The notes under the pieces: generated by a model
The model's input: only the letters and a program-made list of their open reading frames with translations
Told to the model about the DNA's origin: nothing
Database searches by the model: none
Part shown: piece after piece, positions 1 to 9,472 of the stretch
Numbering within the stretch: position 1 is the first letter of the stretch
How the letters are laid out: each line of letters starts with the position of its first letter
Origin: Marinifilum breve
GTDB lineage: Bacteria; Bacteroidota; Bacteroidia; Bacteroidales; Marinifilaceae
DNA: 64,000 nucleotides
Assembly (NCBI RefSeq): GCF_003202155.1
Contig: NZ_QFLI01000009.1
Location: forward strand, 62,001 to 126,000
Reading direction: 5' to 3'
Position numbers and translations under genes: made by a program

Positions 1-600
1 CAATGGAATTAACTTTTCAGGAAATTGATTTGACCCATAGTTATTCGAACAATTTGATAGAACTACAGGCATGTTGTATGTGTGGAAATATGCTCTCACC
101 AAATGATCTGAGCTGGCTTTTGAGGCAGAGTATGGACTTCTTGGATCGTATGGAGTAGTTTCCAAAAATTTACCAATTTCACCTAAAGAACCATAAACTT
201 CATCGGTTGAGATATGGTAGAATCTCTTATCCTCCATGTTATCTTTCCAAATTTCTTTTGCAGCATTCAGAAGGTTAACTGTTCCAACAATGTTGGTAGT
301 TATAAATGCCAAAGGGTCAGAAATGGAACGATCAACATGAGATTCTGCAGCCAAATGCAAAACTCCATCGAACTGAAAATCTTTGAACAATTCAGTTACA
401 AACTCCAAATTGGTAATATCACCTTTTACAAAAGTGTAATTTGGTTTAGAATCAATATCCTTAAGATTTTCTAGATTACCGGCATAGGTTAAAGTATCAA
501 GATTTACAATTTGGTATTCAGGATATTTGTTTACAAATAACCGAATAACATGAGAACCAATAAAACCAGCTCCACCTGTGATTAATATTTTCTTTTTCAT
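1..600 (-). CDS. rfbB: dTDP-glucose 4,6-dehydratase, C-terminal part beyond window edge
   Basis: The reading frame opens at the ATG complementary to 598-600 and stays open to the window edge, giving about 200 N-terminal residues. It begins MKKKILITGGAGFIGSH, a Rossmann-fold glycine motif, and contains STDEVYG and a YSASKA segment (the Y-x-x-x-K active-site pair). These are hallmarks of RmlB/RfbB, which converts dTDP-glucose to dTDP-4-keto-6-deoxyglucose for rhamnose and other deoxysugars in surface polysaccharide. The last visible residues (NNYGSNQFPEKLIPL) match the family block after the active site. It lies 23 bp downstream of galE on the same strand, so the two probably share a transcript. 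The remaining C-terminal part lies outside the window. Confidence 0.93.
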   Translation of the reverse strand, partial: MKKKILITGGAGFIGSHVIRLFVNKYPEYQIVNLDTLTYAGNLENLKDIDSKPNYTFVKGDITNLEFVTELFKDFQFDGVLHLAAESHVDRSISDPLAFITTNIVGTVNLLNAAKEIWKDNMEDKRFYHISTDEVYGSLGEIGKFLETTPYDPRSPYSASKASSDHLVRAYFHTYNMPVVLSNCSNNYGSNQFPEKLIPL

Positions 601-623
601 GAATATAAGTTTAAGTATATGGT

Positions 624-1658
624 TTATTTTTCTTCTTGTGCCAAGATACTAACTTGCCAATTCCATGCAGAAAGTAATGTATCATCAAGTGTACTTTCCG
701 ATTTCCAACCTAATGTTTTATTCGCGAAGGAAGTATCGGCATAAATTTGCTCTACATCTCCAGGCCTTCTTTCAACAATTTTGTGTGGTACTTTTTCTCC
801 TGTAGCTCTTTCAAACCCTTCAATAATTTCAAGAACGGAAACACCTTCTCCGGTACCAACATTAAAATATTCGTAGTTCGAATCGTTTTTATCTTGTAGC
901 AAACGTTCAATTGCAATAACATGAGCTTTCGCCAAATCAACTACATTGATGTAATCTCTAATGCAAGAACCATCAGGAGTGTTATAATCATTTCCAAATA
1001 CACTAAGTTCCGGACGTATACCAGCTACGGTTTGTGTAAGGAAAGGAATTAAATTGTTTGGAACTCCCAATGGTAATTCACCAATTTTAGAACTAGGGTG
1101 AGCACCAATTGGATTAAAATATCTTAGAGCAATTCCTTTAAGGTTTGGATGAGCTTTAACCGTATCGCGAATGATATCCTCACTAATTGATTTGGTATTT
1201 CCGTAAGGAGATTCAGCTTCTTTTCGTGGAGTTGATTCTGTTACAGGAAGTTTATCAGGTTGACCATAAATCGTACAAGATGACGAGAAAACCAAGTTTG
1301 GAATATTGTGTTCCTTCATGGCCTCTAAAATATTCATCAACGAATTTAAGTTGTTGCGATAATACATTAATGGTTTTGCAACCGATTCGCCAACCGCTTT
1401 ATTGGCTGCAAAATGTATAATTGCAGATAAGTTTGGATACTTTTTGAAAAACTCAGCAGTTTCGTCTTCCTTACTAAGATCTATTTTTTCGAAGATCGGT
1501 CGAATTCCTGTTATGGCTTCAATACCATCGAGAACTTCGATTTTTGAGTTTGATAAATTATCAGCAACAATAACTTCGAATCCGCTGTTTTGTAATTCAA
1601 CCGCAGTGTGAGATCCAATATATCCCGCACCACCAGCAACTAAAATTTGTTTTTTCAT
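624..1658 (-). CDS. galE: UDP-glucose 4-epimerase (copy 1)
   Basis: This 344-residue short-chain dehydrogenase interconverts UDP-glucose and UDP-galactose. The N-terminal NAD-binding motif GGAGYIGSH is at residues 9-17, a Ser cluster SSSCT at 125-129 and the catalytic pair Y152/K156 in PYGNTK. Length is normal for GalE. It precedes rfbB on the minus strand, which suggests a role in surface-polysaccharide precursor supply. A second galE at 22108-23124 is more than 80 percent identical by eye and sits in the galactose operon. Copy 1 has a slightly longer C-terminus (ending AQEEK). Activity is near certain from the motifs; the division of labour between copies is inferred from context. Confidence 0.96.
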   Translation of the reverse strand: MKKQILVAGGAGYIGSHTAVELQNSGFEVIVADNLSNSKIEVLDGIEAITGIRPIFEKIDLSKEDETAEFFKKYPNLSAIIHFAANKAVGESVAKPLMYYRNNLNSLMNILEAMKEHNIPNLVFSSSCTIYGQPDKLPVTESTPRKEAESPYGNTKSISEDIIRDTVKAHPNLKGIALRYFNPIGAHPSSKIGELPLGVPNNLIPFLTQTVAGIRPELSVFGNDYNTPDGSCIRDYINVVDLAKAHVIAIERLLQDKNDSNYEYFNVGTGEGVSVLEIIEGFERATGEKVPHKIVERRPGDVEQIYADTSFANKTLGWKSESTLDDTLLSAWNWQVSILAQEEK

Positions 1659-1795
1659 AATAACAATTCGTCTATCTGTTTAATAAGTAAAATTAAGTCC
1701 TTTTTAGTGAAAGGATTGAGTAATTTAATTAATTAAAAATTAAATATGGAATATGTTGATTTTTAATCGATTGGTTCTTATACGCAAATAATCAA

Positions 1796-1832
1796 TTTGA
1801 GTGACATTTATTTTTAATTATATTTGTCTATT
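1796..1832 (+). promoter_or_regulatory. Bacteroidota-type promoter, nearly leaderless transcript
   Basis: TTTG at 1796-1799, a 19-bp spacer and TATATTTG at 1819-1826 match the Bacteroidota primary-sigma consensus TTTG-N19-TAnnTTTG. The usual start point 5-8 bases after the -7 box would fall at about 1831-1834, on or next to the ATG at 1833. Confidence 0.7.
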
Positions 1833-2780
1833 ATGCATGAGATATCAAAATACATACAAGACTTATTGTTTGTGCACGATTGTGTGATTTTGCCTGGTTT
1901 TGGTGGGTTTGTAGCGAATTATCGTTCTGCCAGGATTGATGAAAATCAACAAATGGTTTTTCCTCCATCGAAAGATTTAGGATTCAATCGCAATCTAACA
2001 CAAAACGATGGTCTTTTGATAAATCATTTGGCAGACTTGGAGAATTTAAGTTATGCCGAAGCTGAGAAAGCTGTGATGTTTTTTGTAGAAGACATTCGAG
2101 TTAAAATTCAGCGTGGAGAAAAAGTTGTGATTGATGGTATCGGTTCATTTTGGAAGGACAAGAAGCACAATTTGCAATTCGAACCTGTGGCAAACTTGAA
2201 TTATTTGGTTGATAGTTTGGGGTTGGAACAATTTGAACTTCCAAAATTGCATAAGCGTGTTGAAGAAAGAATTCCTTCAATTGTGGATCATCAGGTTAAA
2301 GGATTTTTTACTACAAAGAGAGTTTGGTATGCTTCTGCAGCGGCTGCAGTATTGTTAGCTGTGGCATTATTGCCTTTGAATTCTGAACGTAATTCTGTTT
2401 TAGATTCAGCCTCGATGGGATTTTCGGGAGATAAAAATTCTTTAACAGAGAATCATGTTCAATTAAAACCACAAATTTCCCCTCCAGAAGAGTTGGTGAA
2501 GTTCGACCCGAAAATTGAAAAAAAGAAAGTCCCTGTCAAGATTTCTAAAACGAATAAAGGGAAGTTTTATTTGATTGCTGGAAGTTTTACAACTGTTGAA
2601 AATGCTAAGATTTTGCAAGAAGAGTTAATTTCGAAATCTTATCCTGCAGTGATCATTAAAAATAAGAATTTGTTTTCTGTTGCAATCAATCAATTCAGTA
2701 ATAGAAAAGCGGTAGACCAATTTAAGAAAAGGGCCATTGCAGCCAATCCAAAATCATCGTATTGGGTTTTGAAAAAATAA
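1833..2780 (+). CDS. HU-like (CCDC81-type) and SPOR domain protein
   Basis: About 315 residues. Residues 1-120 resemble the paired HU/CCDC81-like domains of Bacteroidota (LPGFGGFVANY, then NDGLLINHLA and VVIDGIGSFW). One hydrophobic helix follows at about 165-183, then a charged linker, then a C-terminal SPOR domain from about 243 (GKFYLIAGSFTT). SPOR domains bind denuded peptidoglycan at septa, so the protein probably anchors an HU-like cytoplasmic part to the division-site wall. An upstream TTG at 1824 is in frame, but it lies inside the promoter -7 box, so ATG 1833 is chosen. It is transcribed divergently from galE. Domain reading is firm; cellular role is inferred. Confidence 0.85.
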   Translation: MHEISKYIQDLLFVHDCVILPGFGGFVANYRSARIDENQQMVFPPSKDLGFNRNLTQNDGLLINHLADLENLSYAEAEKAVMFFVEDIRVKIQRGEKVVIDGIGSFWKDKKHNLQFEPVANLNYLVDSLGLEQFELPKLHKRVEERIPSIVDHQVKGFFTTKRVWYASAAAAVLLAVALLPLNSERNSVLDSASMGFSGDKNSLTENHVQLKPQISPPEELVKFDPKIEKKKVPVKISKTNKGKFYLIAGSFTTVENAKILQEELISKSYPAVIIKNKNLFSVAINQFSNRKAVDQFKKRAIAANPKSSYWVLKK

Positions 2781-2802
2781 GAATAAAACTTATCGATATA
2801 AA

Positions 2803-2834
2803 AAAAGCGCTTCCTTTTGGGAAGCGCTTTTCTG
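2803..2834. terminator. bidirectional intrinsic terminator
   Basis: A 12-bp perfect stem (AAAAGCGCTTCC at 2803-2814, GGAAGCGCTTTT at 2820-2831) lies between the convergent HU-SPOR gene and metG. A-tract before and T-rich sequence after let it serve both strands. Confidence 0.85.
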
Positions 2835-2849
2835 TTTGTATTTTATTTC

Positions 2850-4880
2850 TTATCTAATTTCAGAACCTGGTTTCACAGCTTGATCAGGAGAAACAAAAGA
2901 TAGTTTTCCATCAGCATCTTCAGCCATTAGAATCATACCTTGCGATTCGATTCCTTTTAATTTTTTAGGCTCAAGGTTTACCAAGATACTTACTTGTTTG
3001 CCAATAATTTCTTCTGGCTTATAATGTTCGGCAATACCAGAAACTACTGTTCGTTGATCAATACCTGTATCAACAGTTAATTTCAATAGTTTCTTAGTCT
3101 TTGCAACTTTCTCAGCTTCAGTGATGGTACCAACTCTAACATCCATTTTCATGAAATCATCGAAATTGATGTTTTCTTTTGCAGGAGTAACTGGTTTATT
3201 AGCAGCTTCGTTTGCAGCTTTTGTAGCTAATAATTTATCAACTTGAGCTTGAATAGTGGCATCTTCGATTTTTTCGAACAACAATGAAGCTTTGTTAATT
3301 TGGTGACCAACTTCAATTACATTTTCGCCAATGTTCTCCCAAGCCAGAGGTTCAATGTTTAAGAACTCTCTCAATTTGTTAACAGTGAATGGCAAGAATG
3401 GCTCCATTAAAGTAGAAAGGTTGGTAGAGATCTGAAGACAAATGTTCATGATCGTCTTAACTCTTTCTTCATCTGTTTTAATTACTTTCCAAGGCTCTGT
3501 GTCTGCAAGATATTTATTTCCTAAACGAGCTAAATTCATTGCTTCTTTTAAAGCCTCACGGAAATGGTAAGTTTCCAGATTTTTCTCTACTTGTGCTTTG
3601 ATTGTTGGAATTTCAGCTAATGTTTCTTTATCGAAATCATTTAATTCTCCAGCAGCAGGAACTTTTCCATCGAAATATTTATGTGTTAATACCAATGCGC
3701 GGTTCACGAAGTTTCCAAGAATTGCAACCAGTTCATTGTTGTTTCTTGCTTGGTAATCTTTCCATGTGAAGTCATTATCCTTGGTTTCAGGAGCATTAGC
3801 TGTAAGTACATAACGCAATACATCTTGCTTTTCAGGGAACTCTTCTAAATACTCGTGCAACCAAACTGCCCAGTTTCTTGAAGTAGAGATTTTATCTCCC
3901 TCTAAATTCAAGAATTCGTTTGAAGGAACATTTTCAGGTAGAATGTATGACCCTTCAGCTTTAAGCATTGATGGGAAAATGATACAGTGGAAAACAATAT
4001 TGTCTTTTCCAATGAAATGAACCATTTTAGAATCTTCAGCTTTCCAATATTTTTCCCAGTCAGGAGTATGTTCTTTGGTTGCTGAAATGTATCCAATAGG
4101 AGCATCGAACCAAACGTACAATACTTTTCCTTCACCTCCATCTACAGGAACTGGAACTCCCCAGTTTAAATCACGTGTTACTGCACGTGGGTGAAGTCCA
4201 TTGTCCAACCATGATTTACACTGACCATACACATTTGGTTTCCATTCTTTGTGTTCTTCAAGAATCCATTGTTTTAGGTATGGTTCATATTTGTCAAGTG
4301 GTAAATACCAGTGCTTGGTTTCTTTTAATTCTGGCTTATTTCCAGTGATTGATGATCTTGGATCGATAAGATCAGTTGCATTTAATGAAGTACCACAGCT
4401 TTCACACTGATCTCCATATGCACCTTCACTTTTACAATGAGGACAAGTTCCGGTTATGTAACGGTCAGCAAGAAATTGATTTGCTTCAGCATCGTAATAT
4501 TGCTCGCTGGTTTTTTCAATAAACTCACCTTTTTCATGTAAAGTTTTAAAAAATTCTGATGCCGTTTCATGATGAACTTTGTTACTTGTTCTAGAGTAAA
4601 CATCGAAAGAAATACCAAATTTCTCGAATGAATCTTTAATGATATTGTGATACTTATCAACAACATCTTGAGGAGTAATACCTTCTTTTTGAGCCTTAAT
4701 AGTAATAGGTACACCATGCTCATCGGAACCTCCAATTAAAAGAACATCCTCGCCTTTCATCCTTAGGTATCTTACATAGATATCGGCTGGAACATATACA
4801 CCTGCCAGGTGTCCAATATGAACAGGACCATTGGCATATGGAAGAGCTGTAGTTACAAGAGTTCTGTTAAATTTCTTCAT
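2850..4880 (-). CDS. metG: methionyl-tRNA synthetase
   Basis: This 676-residue class I aminoacyl-tRNA synthetase charges tRNA-Met. HIGH is at residues 21-24, a four-cysteine zinc knuckle (CPHC then CESC) is near residues 145-162, and the KMSKS-equivalent KISTS is near residue 330. The last hundred or so residues form an EMAP/Trbp111-like tRNA-binding domain ([11 protein letters not shown] onward) used for dimerisation and tRNA binding. This is the long MetG form. A TATCTTTG-type -7 box is visible on the minus strand at 4985-4992. It ends against a shared bidirectional terminator. Confidence 0.98.
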   Translation of the reverse strand: MKKFNRTLVTTALPYANGPVHIGHLAGVYVPADIYVRYLRMKGEDVLLIGGSDEHGVPITIKAQKEGITPQDVVDKYHNIIKDSFEKFGISFDVYSRTSNKVHHETASEFFKTLHEKGEFIEKTSEQYYDAEANQFLADRYITGTCPHCKSEGAYGDQCESCGTSLNATDLIDPRSSITGNKPELKETKHWYLPLDKYEPYLKQWILEEHKEWKPNVYGQCKSWLDNGLHPRAVTRDLNWGVPVPVDGGEGKVLYVWFDAPIGYISATKEHTPDWEKYWKAEDSKMVHFIGKDNIVFHCIIFPSMLKAEGSYILPENVPSNEFLNLEGDKISTSRNWAVWLHEYLEEFPEKQDVLRYVLTANAPETKDNDFTWKDYQARNNNELVAILGNFVNRALVLTHKYFDGKVPAAGELNDFDKETLAEIPTIKAQVEKNLETYHFREALKEAMNLARLGNKYLADTEPWKVIKTDEERVKTIMNICLQISTNLSTLMEPFLPFTVNKLREFLNIEPLAWENIGENVIEVGHQINKASLLFEKIEDATIQAQVDKLLATKAANEAANKPVTPAKENINFDDFMKMDVRVGTITEAEKVAKTKKLLKLTVDTGIDQRTVVSGIAEHYKPEEIIGKQVSILVNLEPKKLKGIESQGMILMAEDADGKLSFVSPDQAVKPGSEIR

Positions 4881-5074
4881 TTGAGATATTTTTTACACAT
4901 GGAACAAGAGTTATAAAAATCTGTTCCAACTATTATTTTGGTTACTTTTTTAGTTGATTAGCACCTTATTTAGCAAATCGTTGGCAAAGATAAGATAGAA
5001 TTATCAAAAATATTGTTCTTGCTTTGTAATTTATTCTTAATTTGAACACAGTTTACAATAAAAACTAAATAAAT

Positions 5075-5983
5075 ATGTATCAGCCTACTGCTTTAGAAAA
5101 AGGAGATAAAATTGGGATTATTTCACCAGCAGGAAAGATAGAACCAGAGAAAGTGGGAATTGCAGTTACAATGCTTGAACGTTTGGGCTTAAAGGTAGTT
5201 TTGGGCAAACATGTGTTTGATGAGTATCACCAATTTGCAGGTAGAGATTTAAATAGATTGAAGGATTTTCAACAAATGTTGGATGATCCGGAGATAAAAG
5301 CAATACTTTGTGCAAGAGGTGGATATGGCTGCGTGCGAATATTAGAGCATGTAGATTTTGACTTATTTCTTCGCAAACCCAAATGGATTATTGGATATAG
5401 CGATATAACTGTATTTCATAGCTATTTGAATAGTATATTGGATGTTGAGAGTTTACATTCAGTAATGCCTATTAATTTTATAGATGATGAAACTGGAAAA
5501 TCGGTTGAAACATTATTTAGTGCGTTGATGGGAGATTTTGAGGATTATAAAATTAAACCTCATGAATTGAATCGTTTAGGTGTTGCTGAGGGGGATTTGA
5601 TTGGAGGAAATTTGTCCATTTTATATAGTTTACGTGGTACTAATATGGATTTTGAAACTCATGGTAAAATTTTGTTCATAGAAGATGTGGGTGAAGAATT
5701 GTATCATTTAGACAGAATGATGCATAACTTAAGAATGGGAGGAAAACTGTCGGAGCTTCAGGCTCTAGTGGTTGGTGGTTTTAGTGGTATGAAAGAAGGA
5801 GATCCTAAATTTGGAACATCTGCTTATGAAATTATTAATGAAGCTGTGGAAAGCTATACTTACCCGGTTGTTTATGATTTTCCAGCTGGGCATATTAATA
5901 ATAACTGGACATTGCCTTTGGGAAGATATGTAAAAATAGCGGTGGACGAGAAAGAGGTAAGTTTTAATTGGTACAAACGATAA
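5075..5983 (+). CDS. LD-carboxypeptidase, peptidase family S66
   Basis: A 302-residue S66-family serine peptidase (LdcA/MccF fold). The nucleophile is S109 in IIGYSD, with the glutamate of FIEDVGEELYHLDRM near residue 204 and the histidine of AGHINNNW near residue 272 completing the Ser-Glu-His triad. LdcA enzymes remove the terminal D-Ala from L-Ala-D-Glu-mDap-D-Ala tetrapeptides in peptidoglycan recycling; MccF relatives cleave microcin C. No signal peptide is seen, which fits a cytoplasmic recycling enzyme. yraN starts 7 bp downstream and probably shares the transcript. Family is firm; substrate is inferred. Confidence 0.92.
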   Translation: MYQPTALEKGDKIGIISPAGKIEPEKVGIAVTMLERLGLKVVLGKHVFDEYHQFAGRDLNRLKDFQQMLDDPEIKAILCARGGYGCVRILEHVDFDLFLRKPKWIIGYSDITVFHSYLNSILDVESLHSVMPINFIDDETGKSVETLFSALMGDFEDYKIKPHELNRLGVAEGDLIGGNLSILYSLRGTNMDFETHGKILFIEDVGEELYHLDRMMHNLRMGGKLSELQALVVGGFSGMKEGDPKFGTSAYEIINEAVESYTYPVVYDFPAGHINNNWTLPLGRYVKIAVDEKEVSFNWYKR

Positions 5984-5990
5984 TTCAATA

Positions 5991-6356
5991 ATGGCAAAGC
6001 ACAACGATTTAGGCAAATTGGGAGAAGATTTGGCTGTAAAACACTTAATGGGATTAGGTTACCAGATTCTTGATAGGAATTGGCTTTACCAAAAAAAAGA
6101 GCTTGATGTTGTTGCCTTAAAAGATGATTTTTTGATTGTTGTGGAAGTAAAATCCCGATCGACAGATTATTTTGAACATCCAGCGGATGCCATTACTTTA
6201 TCGAAAATTAAATTTCTGGTAAAAGCTACACAGGCATATGTAGATTTAAAAGAAATTAAACAAGAAGTCAGATTTGACGTTGTTAGCGTAATTAAAAAAG
6301 GAGAGAATTACGTAATAGAACACATCGAAGATGCATTTATTGCGCCAGTAGATTAG
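5991..6356 (+). CDS. yraN: YraN family (UPF0102) nuclease-like protein
   Basis: This 121-residue protein has the YraN pattern: LGKLGEDLAVKHL near the N-terminus, then ELDVVALKDDFLIVVEVKSR carrying the D and ExK residues of a restriction-endonuclease-like fold. The biochemical role of the family is not settled; it resembles Holliday-junction resolvases in fold. It follows the LD-carboxypeptidase by 7 bp. Its stop codon overlaps the stop of the convergent response regulator gene by three bases (6353-6356 carries both), so neither gene has a downstream terminator of its own. Confidence 0.93.
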   Translation: MAKHNDLGKLGEDLAVKHLMGLGYQILDRNWLYQKKELDVVALKDDFLIVVEVKSRSTDYFEHPADAITLSKIKFLVKATQAYVDLKEIKQEVRFDVVSVIKKGENYVIEHIEDAFIAPVD

Positions 6357-6754
6357 TCAGTAAGATATTTGTCAATTGTTGCTAGTAACTCTTCAAAACG
6401 AATTGGTTTTGCCAGATAATCATCACATCCTGCATCTAAAATTCGTTCACGATCACCTTCCAATGCATAAGCAGTTTGAGCGATAATAGGAATTTCACTA
6501 TGACGTTTTTTAATTCTTCTAGTTGCTTCGCAACCATCCATTATTGGTAAGCGAATATCCATTAAAATAACATCAACATCATCAGTAACTTCAACGATGT
6601 CAACAGCCTCTTTGCCATTTTTTGCCCAAAGCAATTCTGATTCGGTTCGACTTAGTGCGGCATCAAAGAACATGTTGTTAATTTCCTCGTCTTCAACAAT
6701 GAGAATTCTCTTGTCCTTCCAGTTATATTTTTGAGTGTAGCTTACTTGATTCAT
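6353..6754 (-). CDS. single-domain response regulator
   Basis: A 133-residue free-standing CheY-like receiver. Acidic residues are in IVEDEEIN, the phospho-acceptor is D66 (ILMDIRLP), with T94 (IIAQTA) and K116 (LAKPI) in the expected places. No output domain follows. A short N-terminal tail with YNW precedes the domain, as in receivers cut from hybrid histidine kinases. A paralogue with the same YNW tail is at 54238-54624. No kinase gene is nearby, so the partner is unknown. Confidence 0.93.
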   Translation of the reverse strand: MNQVSYTQKYNWKDKRILIVEDEEINNMFFDAALSRTESELLWAKNGKEAVDIVEVTDDVDVILMDIRLPIMDGCEATRRIKKRHSEIPIIAQTAYALEGDRERILDAGCDDYLAKPIRFEELLATIDKYLTD

Positions 6755-7185
6755 GATTAAATCTACTTTTAAAAAGCGTTTTTGATGTTATAAATATACG
6801 AAAACAAGACTAGTTATAAAAAAAATCATTTTAAGAGCTCTTACTCGTATTTGTAGTCGTATGTGGTATAGCTCAGTAGATTGGGAGTGTGTGTGGCGTA
6901 GTAAATTAATTCTTAAACAAGATTTAATAAATCATAATGTTTATATGAGGAGGGCTTGTGTGGAACTTTGGTTTATGTTGATGAACAATTATCATTTCTT
7001 TGTATCCAAATGTTATCGTTTTATCAAAATTGAGAGAATTGGAAAAAATATTTTACAAATTAGAAAGTAACTAACTATTATGAGAGTAAATTTTGCCTTT
7101 ATAATTTTAGATTAGAATTAAAGATATCTTTGAAACTCTTTATATTTGGATCTTAATTTGCAAAGTTTTTATAAACGATTACATT
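6755..7185. other. 431-bp intergenic region
   Basis: No convincing gene is present. It holds a 12-bp palindrome (TAAGAGCTCTTA, 6832-6843) and two isolated -7-like boxes upstream of the MmcQ gene (TATCTTTG at 7125-7132, TATATTTG at 7141-7148), neither with a well-spaced -33 element. A stretch at 6863-6885 resembles a tRNA D-arm but has no further tRNA structure. Confidence 0.5.
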
Positions 7186-7539
7186 ATGAATATTGAAGAG
7201 CTAAGACTGTATTGCCTATCGAAAAAAGCAGTAACAGAGAGTTTCCCTTTTGATGAAGAGACTTTGGTATTTAAGGTTTTAGATAAAATGTTCTTGCTTA
7301 CGAATATCAATAAAGAATTGAGCATGAATGTAAAGTGTGAAGAGGATTTGGCAATTGAATTAAGAGAAAGATATGCTGCGGTTCTACCAGGCTATCATAT
7401 GAATAAAAGATATTGGAATACTATAATGATAGATGGAAGTGTATCGGATGATTTATTAAAAGAATGGATTGATAAATCATATAGATTGGTCGTTGAGAAA
7501 ATGCCGAAAAAGAAACAGTTGGAATTAGAAAATTTGTAA
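7186..7539 (+). CDS. MmcQ/YjbR family protein
   Basis: The 117-residue product fits the MmcQ/YjbR family (cyclic beta-alpha fold related to the T4 MotA C-terminus, proposed to bind DNA). Visible family features are the N-terminal EELRLYCLSKKAVTESFPFDE, the central KVLDKMFLL and the C-terminal GYHMNKRYWNTI with DDLLKEWIDKSYRLV. Length is typical. No partner gene is evident; the exported peptidase gene starts 30 bp downstream. Physiological role is unknown. Confidence 0.9.
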   Translation: MNIEELRLYCLSKKAVTESFPFDEETLVFKVLDKMFLLTNINKELSMNVKCEEDLAIELRERYAAVLPGYHMNKRYWNTIMIDGSVSDDLLKEWIDKSYRLVVEKMPKKKQLELENL

Positions 7540-7569
7540 AAATATACCTTTAAACTTAAACACAAACAA

Positions 7570-8742
7570 ATGAACAAATTACTCCTTACTCTATTGTTGG
7601 TTATCGGTTTGCATGTGACAAATGCACAAGAACAACAAGAAGAAAAGAAATTTACTACTGTTACAGAAGTAAAAACAACACCAGTTAAAAATCAACAAAG
7701 TACAGGTACTTGTTGGAGTTTTGCAACGACTTCTTTTATTGAAACGGAATTATTAAGAATGGGAGCTCCCGAAATGGATTTATCTGAAATGTATATTGTG
7801 CGTGAAGCTTATTCAAAAAAAGCTAAGCGATATTTTAGGTTGCATGGAAAAGGTAATTTTAGTGAGGGTGGACAAGCTCATGATGTAGTTAATGTTGTAA
7901 AAACTCACGGATTTGTGCCGGAATCCATCTATTCTGGCAATCAATATGAAGGAGATTTTCATATTCATAGAGAAATGGTGAAATCAACAAAGGCCATGTT
8001 AGATGAAATTGTTAAGAATCCTAATAAAAAAATTACACCGGTTTGGTTTGCAACAGTAAATGGGGTTTTGGATACTTATATGGGAAAACTACCAGAATCT
8101 TTCGAGTATGATGGAAAAATGTATACTCCGCAAGAATTTGCCAAAGAAATGGGATTTAATCCTTCGGATTATGTAGAGCTTACATCTTACAATCACCATC
8201 CTTTTTATTCGAAAATTAATCTTGAGATTCCAGATAATTGGTCAGGTGATTTATACTATAATGTACCAATATCCGAATTGATGGAGGTTATGAATCATGC
8301 AATAGAAAACGGATACTCTGTTTGTTGGGATGGTGATGTGAGCGAAAAAGGCTTTTCTCATAGAAAAGGATATGCTGTTTTGCCTGCTGTTAAAGAAACG
8401 GATATGAGTAACTCAGAAATTGCAAAATGGGAAGATGGTGTTGCAAATAAAACAGAAAAAAATAAAGAAAATACCAATGAGCCTAAAGTAACGCAAGAAT
8501 TGCGTCAGAAAACTTTTGATAACTTCCAGACAACTGATGATCATTTAATGCATTTAACAGGTATTGTAAAGGATCAAAATGGAACGATTTACTATAAGAC
8601 TAAAAATTCTTGGGCTGACGATAGTAATAAATTTGGTGGATACTTGAATATGAGTGAAGCATACGTTAAATTAAAAACAGTTGCTATTATGGTGCATAAA
8701 GATGCCTTGCCAAAGTGTTTAAAGAAAAAATTAAATTTGTAA
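7570..8742 (+). CDS. exported C1B cysteine peptidase (bleomycin-hydrolase/PepC-like)
   Basis: A 390-residue papain-like peptidase of the C1B group. A signal peptide (about residues 1-19, ending VTNAQ) is followed by the nucleophile C48 in GTCWSF, with H328 in MHLTGIV and N346 in KNSWAD. Bleomycin hydrolase and PepC are normally cytoplasmic hexameric aminopeptidases, so the signal peptide is notable and points to a periplasmic or surface form, as found in several Bacteroidota. The sequence just before the C-terminus (PKCLKKKLNL) is basic. A terminator follows directly. It precedes the SusCD locus but is separated from it by the terminator. Confidence 0.9.
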   Translation: MNKLLLTLLLVIGLHVTNAQEQQEEKKFTTVTEVKTTPVKNQQSTGTCWSFATTSFIETELLRMGAPEMDLSEMYIVREAYSKKAKRYFRLHGKGNFSEGGQAHDVVNVVKTHGFVPESIYSGNQYEGDFHIHREMVKSTKAMLDEIVKNPNKKITPVWFATVNGVLDTYMGKLPESFEYDGKMYTPQEFAKEMGFNPSDYVELTSYNHHPFYSKINLEIPDNWSGDLYYNVPISELMEVMNHAIENGYSVCWDGDVSEKGFSHRKGYAVLPAVKETDMSNSEIAKWEDGVANKTEKNKENTNEPKVTQELRQKTFDNFQTTDDHLMHLTGIVKDQNGTIYYKTKNSWADDSNKFGGYLNMSEAYVKLKTVAIMVHKDALPKCLKKKLNL

Positions 8743-8760
8743 GAGATTTCAAATTGTTAA

Positions 8761-8790
8761 AAGGGTGTCTGTTTTAGACACCCTTTTTTC
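8761..8790 (+). terminator. intrinsic terminator after C1B peptidase
   Basis: A perfect 10-bp stem (AAGGGTGTCT 8761-8770, AGACACCCTT 8776-8785) with loop gtttt is followed by a T-run. Confidence 0.92.
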
Positions 8791-8895
8791 ATTGTACAAC
8801 TTGCTATTTAATTGATTTATCTATATCCAAAATATGCAATTATTGAAATCAGAAATTATTTTATAATATTGTCTGTCCATTTGTAAATAAATCCT

Positions 8896-9450
8896 ATGCC
8901 AACAACTGCCAACATATCCATCGAGAAATTCAGGAGTGGAAGCCAATCTGCTTTCAAGAGTTTGTACGATAAGTATTATGAAGCATTGTTTTTATTTGGT
9001 CAGAAATATGTGACCAACAGTGAGGTTGTTGAGGATCTAGTCCAAGAGAGTTTTATAAAGGTTTGGGAAAAAAAATCGTCCTTTTACCATGAGGCACCAC
9101 TTAAAGCTTTTTTATATAAAACAGTTCGTAATTCTTGCTTAAACTATCTAGATCATCAGAAAGTTGAAAGAAATTATGAGGCTCAGACGAAAACTGATGT
9201 TTTGTGTGAGGATTATTTTTTAAACAATGTTATTGAAGAGGAAGTGAATAGAATCATTGCTGATACTGTTGGAAAACTCCCTGAATCGGCGAGAGCTATT
9301 TACTTATTAAGTTTGAGGGGACTTAAAAATGCAGAAATTGCAGAGGACCTAAATATTTCTATAAACACAGTGAAAACTCAAAAACAAAGAGCAAGTAAGT
9401 TTCTAAAAGAGAATTTAAAAGATTTATTTACAATGTTGATGTTTTTGTGA
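8896..9450 (+). CDS. ECF RNA polymerase sigma factor, FecI/SusCD-associated type
   Basis: A 184-residue group 4 sigma factor. Region 2 spans about residues 22-90 (SLYDKYYEALFLFGQKYV, VEDLVQESFIKVWEK) and region 4 about 125-175 (KLPESARAIYLL, then NISINTVKTQKQRA as the DNA-recognition helix). It is followed by a FecR-type anti-sigma gene and a SusC with an STN domain, the standard arrangement in which ligand binding at the outer membrane is signalled through FecR to release sigma. A terminator-like hairpin lies between this gene and fecR. The target promoter is probably that of the SusCD genes, by analogy. Confidence 0.95.
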   Translation: MPTTANISIEKFRSGSQSAFKSLYDKYYEALFLFGQKYVTNSEVVEDLVQESFIKVWEKKSSFYHEAPLKAFLYKTVRNSCLNYLDHQKVERNYEAQTKTDVLCEDYFLNNVIEEEVNRIIADTVGKLPESARAIYLLSLRGLKNAEIAEDLNISINTVKTQKQRASKFLKENLKDLFTMLMFL

Positions 9451-9472
9451 AAACATATTTTAAGAATTCAAT

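Noticed and set aside
6861-6905. tRNA-like start (GGTATAGCTCAG).
   Set aside because: It resembles a D-arm, but no anticodon stem, T-arm (TTCGA) or acceptor complement follows within tRNA length.
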